64,000 nt of DNA. It comes from Phlebopus portentosus (taxonomy: Eukaryota > Basidiomycota > Agaricomycetes > Boletales > Boletinellaceae). Position 1 is the stretch's first letter; every line of letters starts with the position of its first letter. Of the stretch, positions 48,201-58,345 are shown in pieces. Made by a program: the position numbers and the translations under genes. The notes beneath the pieces are model-generated. The model had not been told where the DNA came from and searched no databases. It was given only the letters and a program-made list of their open reading frames with translations. Location: assembly GCA_037892935.1 (NCBI GenBank), contig JAYXKI010000020.1:124001-188000 (forward strand), in the 5' to 3' direction.

Positions 48201-51200
48201 AGCCCGCTCGCTGTTACACGAGGCCGAGCTGCCGGCCTTGCTCGGTCGCGAAAACTTCGTCCAGAGTCTATTCATATGTATTTGCGCGATTCGCAGGATG
48301 TTTTTATTACCAGCGGAGAGAAAGTTTCCCATAAATCCAGAAGCATACCCCATCTAGGTGTCGTCTTTTCCGAAGAAGGCCTCGACTATCCCTGGGCCTT
48401 TGAGAGAAACTTGGAACTGAGGTCCCCGAGTTTCATAACGAAATAGTTTAATCACAGATATCTCTTTCTCAAGGTGTACTGACCAACCAAAGATTCACGA
48501 CGGAACAATCTTGGCGGCGCATGGTTCACAAGATCTGCGTCAGCTATTCGTGGACAAAGGACTATTAATGAGAGAAAGTCGAGACATATTTAGTAAAAAG
48601 GGACAACGTCGGACAATGATCATCGAGAACCGTCGACTCGGAAACGGAGCTGACACCCTCATCGACCGAGTCGCGCACTTTTTACCGGTCTTAGTAGCCT
48701 CAAGGGAAAGTTTATGAGTGACTTTCCCATCTATCTGATCTGCAGTAAATTTCGATTTCAGTACTCAAACGCCACTGAGGAGAGTCCCGATGACAGGGAA
48801 TACACGCACCCTGGAATCAGCTAAACACCCGCCCTAATTGTCTTTCAACTCCAGCAAGTACTTCTTTAGAATGAATTAGAACCTGATTTTGAAAGAAAGG
48901 ACCAGGTTAGACCGAATGTCGACTTGGAAAAAAATCGCGAGTTCGCGAAGCAAAACCACACTGCCAGGATTCAATAACAAGTGGCATTGCCAATTTTCAT
49001 ATAAGCTTCTCTCCTTGTTTAGTATTGCGCGGCGCGAAAAGATGCGCAGAAGAAGTGGCCCATCAAATAAGGAAGAATGTAGAATCGAACCGATCTTTAA
49101 CTGCGAAATACAGATCGCAAAAAGATTACTTGAGATGAGTTGGAACGGATCTTGCTTGAGACTCGGAAAGGGTTGTATTGCTCACCGTCCGTCGATGAAC
49201 CAATAGTATCCGTCGAAACCGTTGCATGAAGTATGAAGTCAATATATGTCCCGATCATCGGGAAATCTGCCGTTTTCAGCGACAATACAGCTAGCAGCAG
49301 CGTCCAGCATCGAAAGTGCCGAGGAGTGCTCAAGACGCGAGAATATGCTAAATGTGGCGATTGGTATGCTGCTTGCGGTCCATTGGTTAAACAAAAATGG
49401 CGAGAAACTGAATTTGAACCAGAACGGAATGGAAGAAAGAAAGCGAAATCTCACCTGAATCCATTGGATGGTAAAGTAATTCTCCGTATAGCGCAAAGAA
49501 AATCTTTTCAGCCCATCCTAGCACGTAGATCCCCGTAGTCGAGTAATGGAGTCGGTAGACTTATGATTTAACAAAGGACCCAGCACTAAATAAAACCAGA
49601 TCTAGTTCAGTTCGGTTCAAATGGAAGATGTAGTCTTTAGATCTTGACTACTCGGTATGCGTAAGACTTGCAGACCTGGATTATCGCAGAAATAAACATA
49701 CTCGATGGTGGTATGACAGAGAACCAACATGATCATGTCTTCTGTTTGCCGCGCGCGCTTCTGGCGTTTGCTTAGTCATCGATCATCGAATTGACCAAAC
49801 AACACGTAAACAGTCCGTTCGAAACCTCGACCGCGTCTGAGGGTCACTTTAGCTTCCTCCCCAGTATCTCTACCTAATGGATTGACTGTTACTATCTATC
49901 TCTAATCGGCGAAGAAACCGAATCCTCACCGGTGTCTAGCGCAGTTTTTCTGATTCCCAGCCATGTTCGTTTCTGAGAGAACAGAAAGCCAAGTCGGCAC
50001 CAGTTCGTACGTACAGTACGTGCGGCAAGTATTCTTTACGTGATTTTGTTTTCTCTGTCGCATATTCAACTGTGTTTATCCTCTGCATACCACTCCTATG
50101 ATGCGGAGAAAAGGTAAGTCCCCAATCAATCCATTCCAGAGAAGGCGTCTCAGAGCTCCTCAGCTTCCTGTTTTCGGCAGTTACAAACCCTTTTCAGCGC
50201 TTCCCGCCGAATGGAAATTTCTACTTGACTTCTTTATGAGTGATAGAATCGCGGACCAGAAGACTCCACTCCATTGAGCCCAACCTGCCTATTCGCGGCA
50301 ACAGTTCTTATTGTCTCCCGATACCGGGACAATAACAGAGACCTCGCCGTGCGAGCCAAATGCTTAATCCTGAATTGGACTTTTCGACACGAAACTGTGG
50401 CGATGAGCGAGCTTGCTAACTGTAACTCGCGACTCCTGGAAACTTTGCTTGTCCCAACTCTGTTTTGCGCCTTTAAAACTCTCAGAAGTTGTCTTCAATT
50501 GTCCGCCCTGGATCTGTAAACTTCTACGACTGCTTCCTGCGGAGCTGATCTCTCCTTATACCCTATCAGAGGACCTCACTACTTCTAACTATTGTCTAAT
50601 CAGTGACTACGGACGGCAGAACCTGACAACGCAGTTCAGCCTCATCCTTGGAACGCACGCTCATGCCTTTGTTTCCGTCAGTCCGACAGTGACTGCTGAC
50701 AACCAAAAACTGGTCTGGCCTCGCGGATCAGCAGCGCCTTTTGTCTCAATATCAGTAGTCGCTATCGAGACTATCTGCCTGAACTGTTAGTCCAAGCCAT
50801 CTGTGCCTCAGAGGAGGCCCTGTCGTCAGGCTCAGCATTGCGTCTCTTCCCCGGTACCGCACCGCACCACCTCCGTTTCTTACACGAAAAATACGCTTCT
50901 CGACTTCTGTTTCCGGCTTTCTTGGGTGAGTGTTTTTTATTTTCACGATCAAGAGTCTTCAGATGCTCACGTAGAGTAGTGTACTGAGTAGGCACGGCAT
51001 CTTTTATACATAAACCAACATGCAAAATCTCCCTTCAAATTTACAGGGTCACGAGTAAATTTCTTAGCTCGGTAAGCCTATACTCCTTTGCTCACTATTT
51101 GTACGCGTTTTCTCGATCCCAGAACGAGACATTAAGGCCAACAGGGTACATTCCTATAGTGATATTCATACACGTCTTGGTCTAAGTATGATTACGGTAA

Positions 51201-51864
51201 CATCATAAGTAATTCATGCATGTATCCTCATTCTTCTATTTGAACGTTTGTCTCGTGTAAGTAATTTGGAAGAACGTATAACAAATATAGCATAATAAAA
51301 TAAAATAAAATATTGGCCACGTCACTAGATTGTGGGAAATAGTTCACACGTGTACACGTGCGTGAAACCTCCACAGGGGGCAGATCCCTATTTTGTAGCT
51401 TAAGAAATTTGATCCAGAATAAGAAAGCAGAATAATATCTTTTGGAACACATTTTTAATTATACGAAATTTGAAGTATTTGAAATGTGGGAATAGGATTC
51501 TAAAGATTATTTTTTGATTCTCATTTTTCAAACATCAAGAATTAGAAGTTTCTGAGGATTACTTTTTTTCAAATTTTTGTGCCTTGCATAATCTATCGAG
51601 TTTTACAAATTTATGTGGCTTAAGAACATATATTAATATTTTATACAACTAATAACATTTTGTAGGATATAATATTAAAAATAGCGGAAGTTCAGGAATA
51701 TATTCAAAAATTTAAGAAAAGGGAGAAGTCTAAATTTGTAATTCTCTTTATTGTTTTCAAGCAGAAGAAATTCTTACAAAAATTTTAAATATAGGAAGGA
51801 CCTTCAAAATTTTGAATTCAGCAGCTGTAACGTGTAGTGCTAGTCACACTACTGGTGCGAAGCT
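45270..51864. other. Gene-poor region, 6.6 kb, no supported gene
   Basis: ORFs are short and share no recognisable domain on either strand. Observable structure: three copies of an 18-bp word at 47393-48220; a repeated GAATCGCGGACC word near 46180 and 50248; a strongly AT-rich block at about 51,430-51,830 with few open frames; and the repeat and LTR element that follow. It may be old, decayed transposon sequence, but I found no terminal repeats or coding domain to prove it. Confidence 0.4.
47393..48220 (+). repeat. Three dispersed copies of an 18-bp word
   Basis: CCCGCTCGCCATTACACG at 47393, and CCCGCTCGCTGTTACACG at 47643 and at 48203. The first two are followed by TGT and, some 12-16 bases further on, by TCGGCCA; they share a CACGTG core at the 3' edge. 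Confidence 0.6.
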
Positions 51865-51930
51865 GTCACGTAACTGCAACGTGACCGCTACGTAACTGCC
51901 ACATGACTGCTACGTAATCGTCACGCGACT
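51865..51930. repeat. Degenerate 11-bp tandem repeat, six units
   Basis: Six consecutive 11-bp units fit GYYACGTRACT with one to three changes each. The array ends 50 bp before the LTR element and outside its target duplication. Confidence 0.7.
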
Positions 51931-51976
51931 GATACTGGTGACTGGCATGGCAACTGGCAACAGGTTTTTTATTTCG

Positions 51977-51980
51977 GCGG
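51977..51980. repeat. Target-site duplication GCGG, left copy (right copy 62266-62269)
   Basis: GCGG directly precedes the left LTR and directly follows the right LTR. Four bases is short and could be chance, but both copies abut the TG...CA ends exactly. Confidence 0.65.
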
Positions 51981-53322
51981 TGAAGCTCCTGTGCACTGTC
52001 TGATAGCTGAGGAGTGTCACAGTTCTTGGGGGCTGTTCGGTAAGATTAAAACGAGTGGGAAAGAGAAGGGTGATCTTTGGGGGGAAAACTAGAGAAGGGC
52101 TGATGCGTCGATCTGGGTTCCGGAGCAGTTCCGGAAGGGATGGAGGAGAAATGGGATTGAAGGCTGCTGGATGTATGCGAGGGGGGGGATTGGATTAAGG
52201 GAGATAGGCGAAGAGGCAAGGCGGGAGAAGTCGAAGCAAGGGGGGATCGGCGGTGGCGGTGCGAAGGTAATCGATGTCCTCACAGGTAATCCCTCGATGG
52301 ATTCGAACCCTGAAGGCGGAAGACGATGAGACGAAGCTTAGAGAAGGACTTCCCCTAAGCGCTGACGATTCGAAGGTGATCCTTTCGAGGATCCGACACG
52401 ATATAACGGGTTACGACGAGTCACGACGGGTTTCGGTGGGTTACGAAGCGAAACGGAGCGATACGACGCGGAACGAAGCGATACGCAAGGGACTCAAGTG
52501 AGACCTCGCGTAGGGGCGTAGGGAGGAGAGATGAGGGTCTCCGACTTCAACACGGGTCGAACTGATCACACTGGGCTCGGGTACGACTGCAGAGCAGGAG
52601 ACTCGAGGCGTATGAGACAGAACTATCGTGTATTTGTGGGAGATAGAGTCGAGGAGAGTACAGGAAGAGTCGAATTGGTCTCGACTGTAGCTAAAGTGGG
52701 TTCAAGCCCGAGCTAAACTGTTTTCTGCTAAAACTCTCGGGCTAAAACTGGGCTCCTACTACAAGTTGCTCGCCTATTTATAACTTTGTCCGAACCTGAG
52801 CCATCGGAGCGTCAGGGAGCATAACGAAAGGAAATCGGAAGTGAAAATCATAAGGGAACGCACGGGAACAAAGTACGAGGTGAGCATTTCTGGAAGGTGG
52901 CGAGATAATGACCATAGAGCATAACACAAAATGTGAGCGCACACGGAATAATGAGCATAAGAATCATAAGGAACAAAACAAAATATGAACGCATATGGGA
53001 CTCAAAAGGGGAAAAGCCGGAGTGCGTCGCGTCGGGTCGAAACTTGGGAGGTGTCGGGGGCCGATTGCGGATCCTTCAATTTACCTCTCGTGCCTGGGTT
53101 TAGTAAGACGAGCTAGCTAAGTCAGCCTTTGTAAGTTTTCGACTGGGTGGCTCGAGCGTCCGAAGGTTCTTCCTACGCAGCGGTCGAGTGCGAGAGGCTA
53201 CAGTAGTCCGTTCCACTTCGAATCGAATCGATCCGCACTGAGTTCCGCTGTTGCGATGCGGATCACCGCGGAACACGTGTCACGTGCGCGATCCCGGACC
53301 TAGCGTGTCGATGCTTCTTACA
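51981..53322 (-). repeat. LTR, left copy (3' LTR of the element)
   Basis: 1,342 bp, identical to the right copy except at 52877. Near the inner end, on the plus strand, there are two adjacent CACGTG boxes (about 53275-53286), roughly 175 bp upstream of the antisense gene's ATG, so this LTR may supply that gene's promoter. A stretch near 52400-52490 is built from repeated ACGAAGCGATACG-like words. Confidence 0.95.
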
Positions 53323-53336
53323 TCTCCCGGTTTCTT
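53323..53336 (-). other. Candidate polypurine tract
   Basis: AAGAAACCGGGAGA on the minus strand directly abuts the start of the 3' LTR, the position required for plus-strand priming. It is interrupted by CC, so it is only a candidate. Confidence 0.5.
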
Positions 53337-53456
53337 GAAATCGTGACTGTCCGCAGTCACTCTCCCAATAGGGTTAGACTCGGCGTCTCTAGATTCTTGA
53401 CGCGTAAAACGCGGTTCGCGACGCGTTCCATTCATCTATCCTCTCTTCTCTCCGTC

Positions 53457-55373
53457 ATGTCCCAACAACAGCAACAGCAACAGCGACAACAGCAACAACA
53501 GCAACAGCAGCAACAACAGCCGCTGTTCGACGAGATCCCTGTCTCAGCGGAGGGCTTCGTGTTCAGCGACACGTGGCTTTACGGTGTCGGAAACCAGGTC
53601 CAGGTCATCGAGCGTTTGCACGAGGACGTGGATCAGAGACGGTTCGTGAGGATGACCGTTGCGCAGTCTGTTGAGAGGGCGGAGGAAATGCGTGAGATCC
53701 AGGTGCGCTTTCTTTTCTGTCTTCATCTATTCTCTTCGTTCCGTTCCGACTTCCTGAACTTCATAGACCGCGAGAAAGAGACTCGAGGACCTTCGGCCCG
53801 AGTGGGTGCCCATCGATTTGATGTGGCCGCCGTATGCCGCGCGTTTCTGGGCGGAAAGCATGGTTGCGCTTGCGGATCGTTGCGCAACCCTCAACATCAA
53901 CTGCGACCAGCTCGATGCGCTCAAGGCTTCGTACCTCGAGGACGAAAAGCGTTCGAAGCCGGACACCGAAGTCTACGTTCAGCAATGGCGCGCGGGTTTG
54001 ACCGGTCTAGAAGGGCGATCGGTCGTCACCGCGATCTGCTACGGCCACTGGTTGGCCATTTCGACGAAAGGAAGGACGAGCTGGAGAACACGGTCATGAA
54101 GATCGATCTGGACCAGGTGAGTGCTCATTCTCGCTTCTTCTTCAAATCTTGCTAACTGTTGAACTTCTAGCTATGGCGGATGTTTTGGGTCGGTCGTCGT
54201 CCTCCCGGCACGGAGATTGACGACGTCTGGACCGAATTCGGGTGGCTCGCTTGGGCGGAGATCCGGGGAATCCTCCTCTCAGCGCCGCTGAAGAGTCACG
54301 TCCACGAGGCCCTGCGGTGCTGGACTGCGTATGAGGAGAAGTGCTGCCCGTGCTCGGTCAAAGCCGCAGACGCCCTCGTTGCGCTGCGTTCCGACGCGCA
54401 TCTCGGCGGATCGGGCCCCTTTTCGTCGGGTATATCCGAATTGACCGAGTCTGCCCTCAGGACGCTGCTGGGTCGTCAAGACTTGAGTCAGGTGGAGCGG
54501 GAGTCCGTCATCAGCGAGCTGGAAGATCGTGCGGACCGAGTTTCGTACTTGAGCGAGCTGGAGAAGATGGCAAGCGCGGTCAGGGTTCCGTCGCCGTCTT
54601 CGGATCGCGAGAGAGATGAGAGGCCCACGAAGCGGCCTCGGATTGTCGATTATTCGAGCGACGAGGAGTCGGTAGAGGGGAACTGCAACAACAGCAGCAG
54701 CAACATTCCTTCTGCTGCCAACGGTTTCTCTTCTGGGGGTCCGGCCGGAGATGACGACTTTGGGGCTTTTGACGAAGCGCCCCTCTTTCTTCCGGACGGT
54801 GCTGTCAGCGAGAGCAACAGCAGCAACAGCAATCCTCCGGCTGCGAGCGAGTCTCCGAGTGCAGAACGAATGGAAGAGGATGAGGGAAGCCAAGGCGATT
54901 GCGGGGACGGTAGCAGCAGTAGCAGCAGCAGCAATTCGTCTGCTGGTGGCTGGGTCGTGCATGATGAGGGGTGTGAGAGGTGCGCGAGGACAGGCCGGGT
55001 CTGTGAGGGTTTCCCTGGGCAGGCCTGTGATTACTGCCGCACGAAGGCCAGGCGGCGATGCGAGCTGGCTACGCACGGGAGGGCTGCGCGTCGCCTGCGG
55101 AACGAGCAGGTGGAACGCGAGACGCGCGAAGCTCGTCAGCGCGCAACGGCGCAGGTGCTGAGGATGCCGGTTGCGCCTGTCCTCGAGGTGAGTGACATCG
55201 AGGAGTTGGTCGCCGGGACGGACGAGAGCGCCGTCCATTTCCGGATGGCGGCCTTGGAGAGGCGCGCGCGCGTGTTGTTCCGCGCTGCGGATCAGCTGCG
55301 CAACCTAGCGGAGGAGATGCTGGCCGAGACCAGTGCGCTAGGAAGGGTGGTAAGGGGTGAGGAGGAAGAGTAA
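53457..55373 (+). CDS. Antisense passenger gene of the LTR element: polyQ and Zn2Cys6-like protein
   Basis: It is on the opposite strand to gag-pol, 135 bp from the left LTR. Exons: 53457-53702 (starting MSQQQQQQQR, with a ~20-residue polyQ), 53767-54116 and 54171-55373; introns are 64 and 54 nt with good donors, acceptors and a GCTAAC branch site. Exon 2 opens in the expected frame (DLMWPPYAARFWAESMVALA) but exits in another (DERKDELENTVMKIDLDQ), so an indel or error lies near 53990-54070 and this copy may be broken. Exon 3 reads MFWVGRRPPGTEIDDVW, a Ser/Asn/Asp-rich linker with a KRPR basic patch, then C-x2-C-x6-C-x7-C-x2-C-x7-C, a spacing close to a binuclear zinc cluster, and a terminal helical coil. 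The cluster suggests DNA or RNA binding; the role is unknown. Confidence 0.7.
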
Positions 55374-55950
55374 GGAGTAAGAGGAGTGAGGAGAGGGGGT
55401 AGAGTGCGTCAAAAACGACGCTTTTCGTCTAGTGTCCCCTCATGGGACGAATAAAACAAAGAAAAAGAAGAAAAAGAAAAAAATAATTTGAACTTTTGTA
55501 TATATAGTTTTTGTGCGTTTTTGAATGTTATGAATTTTTGTTTGCGGTTTTGACGTTTGGGGTGGGCGTGGGTAAATGAGGCGAGGTCGAAGAATAATGG
55601 AAGAATGAGGATTGAGATATGAGAAAATGAGAGATTAGAGAAAACAAGCGGTGATTATTGAGTCGAAAGGACTGAGAGAAAAATAAGCTAGTTGCGCTGT
55701 TTTGCGCAGCGCTACGCCGGGTTGCGATTCGCAACTAAGCGCATGAAGGTGAACACGCGGTTGAACGCGTATCTCGGTTTGCGCGAACACTTTTCCGAGG
55801 GTTTAAATGCGGTTGAGCGCGAATAATTCGAAGGAAGGAAAAATCGAGAGGAAAATCGGGAGAGGAATGAAATGAAACGAATAATCGAAAGGATCTAATA
55901 GAAGAAGAATGTCAGTGGTTTGCATGGAAGGTATCAGAACTGAATGGTGT
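55374..55950. other. Spacer between pol and the antisense gene
   Basis: An AATAAA-rich stretch near 55450 may serve the antisense gene's 3' end. The rest has no supported coding in either direction. Confidence 0.4.
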
Positions 55951-56050
55951 TTATAAGTTGAGGTTTTGAGATTCCGACTGGGCGTCGGAAACGTCGTCTT
56001 CTTCTGGTTCGATTGGGGGGTTGGCGTCGTCCTCGAGTTCGTCATCTGAT
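55951..56050 (-). pseudogene. Acidic pol C-terminal remnant in a shifted frame
   Basis: Overlapping and following the RT-RNase H stop (56042), another frame reads SDDELEDDANPPIEPEEDDV and on to a TAA at 55951. Acidic tails like this typically end such polyproteins after integrase. The simplest reading is that an internal deletion joined the RNase H region to the tail out of frame. Confidence 0.45.
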
Positions 56051-58345
56051 CAGCGCTGCATAGCCACGATCGTCTAACTGATCCGGTCGCTTCTGGCCGA
56101 TCAAGAAGCTCTTGACGCGATCCAAGCGAGCATCTTTCGGGTTAGCTCTCTCGGAGCTGGGAAACAAGGTCAACGCGATGTCAGTCATCTTCGGGAAGTC
56201 AGAGCTGCCGTTTCCCTTCCGGCGTTTACTGTTCGAGCCCTCGAGGTATCCTACTGATCCGAGAGTTGCTTGCGCATTTCCAGGGCTCGATGGGAGTCGT
56301 TTCGCTTGGTTGCGCGCACGTAAGTCTGCGCAATACGTCGTAACTGGGTTTTCGATGTAGAATCCATACGTGTCGTCTATCCACTCTTCGTATCCTTTGT
56401 CCGGAGGTGGATCTTCGGGTGCCGGGGGTCGTCGAGAAAGTCCGTCGGTGCATTTGAAGTTTGCCGCCGGGATGTGGCGAATCTCGAAGTCGAATAGAAG
56501 TATCCCGGCGATCCAGCGGTTGATCGTAGCGTTAGGTTGTAAGTCCGGGTTGTTAATCATGCCTTTAATGTATGCTGCGTCCATTTCTACGACAAGCTTG
56601 CGCACTCCGATGAGATATAGTCGCATGGCGTGTAACGTACGAAATAGTCCGTAAAGTTCGATTTTCGGTTGGGAGTATGTTGCTTGCGTGGCATTCCAGT
56701 TTATGGAACCGAAGCGATTAATCCTTCTTCGTCCATCTACGTGTTCTTGACCCAAATACCATCCTACTCCGATAATCGATGAATCCACCGCAAGTACGAC
56801 TTCGAGTTGCGATTGATAGTCTATTGCGCATAGAGCTGGACACCTAATGACCGCTTCTTTCAACTCGTTCATTGATTCCTGTTCTTCGTCTGTCCAATCG
56901 AAAATGTTGTTCTTCCGAGTGAGTCGATTGAGGGGGCGTGCGATCTTGGCGAAGTCCTTAATGAAAATTCGCAGGACTCCCACCGTTCCGAGGAATCCTT
57001 TGACTTCGGTTACCGATCGGCACGGCGGCCAGTCCCTGACCTTCTGGACTTTCGATTCGTCTGGCTCTCGTCCGTAATATGTCAGTTTGTGTCCGAGAAA
57101 TACGATTGACTCAACGCCGATCTCCATTTTCTTTCCTGAGTACGTTCCTCCCACTGCCTTGACTCGCTGCAAAATTCGATTTACGTCGCATATATGCTCG
57201 TAAATAAATCGCCTAATCCCTGGATTCTCTGGCAGGGTTTCGTAAGAGCCATCCGGGAGTTCGTAGCGCGTTTTGGGGCCTAATCCGGGCGAATCGTCTG
57301 CATACGGATCGGTACAGTGCGGAATCTCGTCTTGTAGGATGAAAGCGACGTCATTGTGCATAATCTGAAGGGAATTCGTGTATCCCATCGGGAGAACCGT
57401 CATTCTGAACGTTCCCAAGGGAGTCTGAAATGTCGTGAGATCTCGAGAGCGTTCGTCTAGAACTCGCTGGTCAAAAGCCACATAGAAATCGAGGCTCGAA
57501 TAACAACTTCGTCCGCCGCAACGCTCCGCAATGGTCTCTATATTCGGCGGAACGGCTGAGTCTCGGACGGAAACGCCATTCATGTCTTGCAGGTCGAGTA
57601 TAAATCGAAGGGAGACTCCATCTTTCTTGACTAGGCAAAACCATCGTGATCGGTACGAGGAGTTAGACGGTTCAATGGCTCCATTCTTGATTTTCTCGCG
57701 AATCAGGTTGATGGTACGCTCGAGAATACCCGGAGGAATAGGTATGTTCTTGTGTACCCACGGTACATGCGGTACCGTCGGGATGCGAATCGGATCGAAG
57801 TATTGCGCATCGAAACTACCCCGTTCCGCTTCCGTCCACGCTAGTGCTCCTTCCTGCAGCATAAGTAGGTTAGCCACTAGCAGCCTTTCTTCGGGCCATA
57901 AGAACTGATTCTCGTCAATCCTGAGGGCTTCAAACCGCTCCTTCGTAAGTCTGCCTATGGGCGTAAACGGTTTCGGTTTCTTTGGTATTTCGGACAGTCC
58001 TTCGAGCGGGTTCGGATGCCTTCTTCGAACGATCCGAAATTCTTCTGGTAGTACCCCGGGGACGGGCCGTACTTTCTGAGCGACGCGTTTGTACATGAGT
58101 ACCGCCGGGTTGTCGTCGTCCGGGGTCTCTAGAATACATGATCTATAAGGTCGATTTGAATAGTCAGTAGCAAAACGCATTGGGTCTTTCATCAGCTTCC
58201 GAAGCTGGTTACTAAATAGAGAGGTGAAAGCGTCGGAAACATCAATAGAATAGATAGAAAACGTATTGTTGAGGCTTGAACATGAATAATCGCCTACGTC
58301 TCGCTGACGTCTTAGTATCAGTTCCTCGACGTCTGCTGAAAACCC
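56042..58345 (-). CDS. Retrotransposon pol: reverse transcriptase and RNase H, integrase missing
   Basis: The frame is open from the slippery site at 58345; its first ATG is at 58192, giving 716 residues from there. RT is clear: WFCLVKKDGVSLRFILDLQD, LPMGYTNSLQIMHND, and a YADD active-site box (residues 297-300) where many Ty3 types have YLDD. The connection follows (VFLGHKLTYYGREPDESKV, FLGTVGVLRIFIKDFAKIARPL). RNase H holds its four acidic residues: AVDSS, IELYG, EMDAA and DGLSRR (residues 469-587). After about residue 690 (FLIGQKRPDQLDD) relatives continue into the HHCC finger and integrase core; here it stops at 56042. It is expected to be made as a frameshift extension of the protease ORF. 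Confidence 0.93.
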   Translation of the reverse strand, partial: GFSADVEELILRRQRDVGDYSCSSLNNTFSIYSIDVSDAFTSLFSNQLRKLMKDPMRFATDYSNRPYRSCILETPDDDNPAVLMYKRVAQKVRPVPGVLPEEFRIVRRRHPNPLEGLSEIPKKPKPFTPIGRLTKERFEALRIDENQFLWPEERLLVANLLMLQEGALAWTEAERGSFDAQYFDPIRIPTVPHVPWVHKNIPIPPGILERTINLIREKIKNGAIEPSNSSYRSRWFCLVKKDGVSLRFILDLQDMNGVSVRDSAVPPNIETIAERCGGRSCYSSLDFYVAFDQRVLDERSRDLTTFQTPLGTFRMTVLPMGYTNSLQIMHNDVAFILQDEIPHCTDPYADDSPGLGPKTRYELPDGSYETLPENPGIRRFIYEHICDVNRILQRVKAVGGTYSGKKMEIGVESIVFLGHKLTYYGREPDESKVQKVRDWPPCRSVTEVKGFLGTVGVLRIFIKDFAKIARPLNRLTRKNNIFDWTDEEQESMNELKEAVIRCPALCAIDYQSQLEVVLAVDSSIIGVGWYLGQEHVDGRRRINRFGSINWNATQATYSQPKIELYGLFRTLHAMRLYLIGVRKLVVEMDAAYIKGMINNPDLQPNATINRWIAGILLFDFEIRHIPAANFKCTDGLSRRPPAPEDPPPDKGYEEWIDDTYGFYIENPVTTYCADLRARNQAKRLPSSPGNAQATLGSVGYLEGSNSKRRKGNGSSDFPKMTDIALTLFPSSERANPKDARLDRVKSFLIGQKRPDQLDDRGYAALIR

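Noticed and set aside
52299..52309. Perfect B-box (GGTTCGAATCC) on the minus strand inside the LTR
   Set aside because: No A-box at proper spacing and no pairing T-stem; probably chance, though present in both LTRs.
54279..55238. 319-residue minus-strand ORF opposite exon 3 of the antisense gene
   Set aside because: It lies in the gag-pol direction, so I checked it for integrase; it shows no HHCC finger or DDE-type segment and is Arg/Ala-rich shadow sequence.
58192..58192. ATG at 58192 as the true start of RT
   Set aside because: The RT frame is open further upstream to the slippery site; a frameshift extension explains the layout better than independent initiation, though the latter is not excluded.
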